From Chloroflexota bacterium (GTDB taxonomy: Bacteria > Chloroflexota > Limnocylindria > Limnocylindrales > CSP1-4), in contig DAHXON010000028.1 of NCBI GenBank assembly GCA_027364875.1, positions 1-36,554 on the forward strand: a stretch of 36,554 nt of DNA, given 5' to 3'. The stretch's first letter is position 1. The number at the start of each line of letters is the position of its first letter. The notes beneath the pieces are model-generated. The model had not been told where the DNA came from. It saw only the letters and a list, made by a program, of their open reading frames with translations, and made no database searches. Positions 36,153 to 36,554 of the stretch are shown here, piece by piece. The position numbers were made by a program, and so were the translations under genes.

Positions 36153-36472
36153 CGCTCCGCCCCCAGGCGATCGAGACCGAGGCGGGCGATGGCACCCTGC
36201 CGATCGAGCTCCGCCCGCAGCCTGGCCGCCCCCTCGCCGGTCAGGCGGTACGGCCGACGTCGATCATCGGACGCGAGCGCCTGGATCAATCCCATTCGTT
36301 CGAGGCGCGGGAGGATGGCATAGAGCGTTCCCGGCCCAAGCTGCACGCGCGCGAATGCGGCCACGTCCGTCTGGATCGCATAGCCATGCTTCGGTCCGCT
36401 GCTGAGCGAGACGAGGACCAGCAGCGACGGCTCCTCGAGCCTGCCCAGGTCGGCCAGCTGGCTCTTCGTCAC
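36149..36472 (-). CDS. PadR-family transcriptional regulator
   Basis: 107 residues, the compact PadR form: SLLVLVSLSSGPKHGYAIQ, then the recognition region LGPGTLYAILPRLERMGLI and a wing (DDRRRPYRLTGEGAARL), with a short C-terminal dimerisation helix. PadR proteins are repressors that usually control themselves and an adjacent membrane protein. GTG 36472 is chosen because AAGGGG lies 5 nt upstream and because the promoter and operator lie in the upstream part of the open frame. Confidence 0.9.
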   Translation of the reverse strand: MTKSQLADLGRLEEPSLLVLVSLSSGPKHGYAIQTDVAAFARVQLGPGTLYAILPRLERMGLIQALASDDRRRPYRLTGEGAARLRAELDRQGAIARLGLDRLGAER

Positions 36473-36488
36473 TCCGTCCCCTTCTACT

Positions 36489-36541
36489 ACGATGCTCGAT
36501 ATATCGATGGTCGTTATATCAGGGCGAGGATGAACGGTCAA
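36489..36541 (-). promoter_or_regulatory. padR promoter with 26-bp operator-like palindrome
   Basis: Minus strand -35 TTGACC (36536-36541), 17-nt spacer, -10 TATAAC (36513-36518), start near 36506. A perfect palindrome TCGATATATCGA (36496-36507) is extended by symmetric arms ACGA (36489-36492) and TCGT (36511-36514), each 3 bp away, centred just downstream of the start site. This fits autorepression by the PadR protein. Confidence 0.65.
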
Positions 36542-36554
36542 GCCACAGCGAGCC

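Overview
The window is a continuous stretch of G+C-rich bacterial chromosome, by eye about two thirds to 70 percent G+C. It is densely packed with housekeeping genes on both strands and holds no rRNA, tRNA, phage, transposase or CRISPR locus that I can see. The host is most likely a Chloroflexota-type organism (Limnocylindria-like), with a high-G+C actinobacterium as the alternative. This is inference from base composition, the split three-gene transhydrogenase, the succinylase lysine pathway, WYL and PadR regulators, and the many genes whose start codon lies directly behind a -10 box. No phylogenetic marker is present to settle it.

Layout. 1-2433: the 3' end of a membrane SH3-domain protein runs into a convergent DNA methyltransferase. 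2607-6311: a very large LuxR-type STAND regulator, a shared terminator, and a tiny antisense-strand membrane peptide gene. 6589-12825: an MgtC-like membrane protein, a triple-PAS hybrid histidine kinase and the pntAA-pntAB-pntB operon. 13348-16765: two unrecognised genes, a PIG-L deacetylase and a Bcp peroxiredoxin. 16859-21876: a thiamin salvage operon (TPP riboswitch, thiD-thiM-thiE-thiL-cytX). 21854-24941: a HAD phosphatase, a YbaK-type editing protein, a candidate structured RNA, a SAM hydroxide adenosyltransferase and an unknown small protein. 25249-29741: two unrecognised membrane proteins flanking a WYL regulator, then an HD phosphohydrolase. 29792-35057: an M23 peptidase and the lysine/diaminopimelate operon dapB-dapA-dapD-lysA, read leftward. 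35145-36541: a tandem 81-bp repeat and a padR-membrane protein pair.

How genes work together. The thi genes import and salvage hydroxymethylpyrimidine and hydroxyethylthiazole and finish TPP, and TPP would switch the operon off through the riboswitch and its terminator. The dap genes make meso-diaminopimelate and lysine for peptidoglycan and protein, with a peptidoglycan endopeptidase gene just downstream.

The most striking observation is the dapB leader. It has a promoter with an overlapping perfect inverted repeat, a short ORF with a good ribosome-binding site and three Lys codons in five, a segment able to pair with the 5' arm of a following strong terminator, and then dapB. This is the architecture of ribosome-mediated lysine attenuation. 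Other points are a possible 21-residue membrane peptide gene, a multi-hairpin intergenic element at 23346-23531, and a recurring TANNNT box 6-7 nt before start codons that suggests leaderless transcription of at least seven genes.
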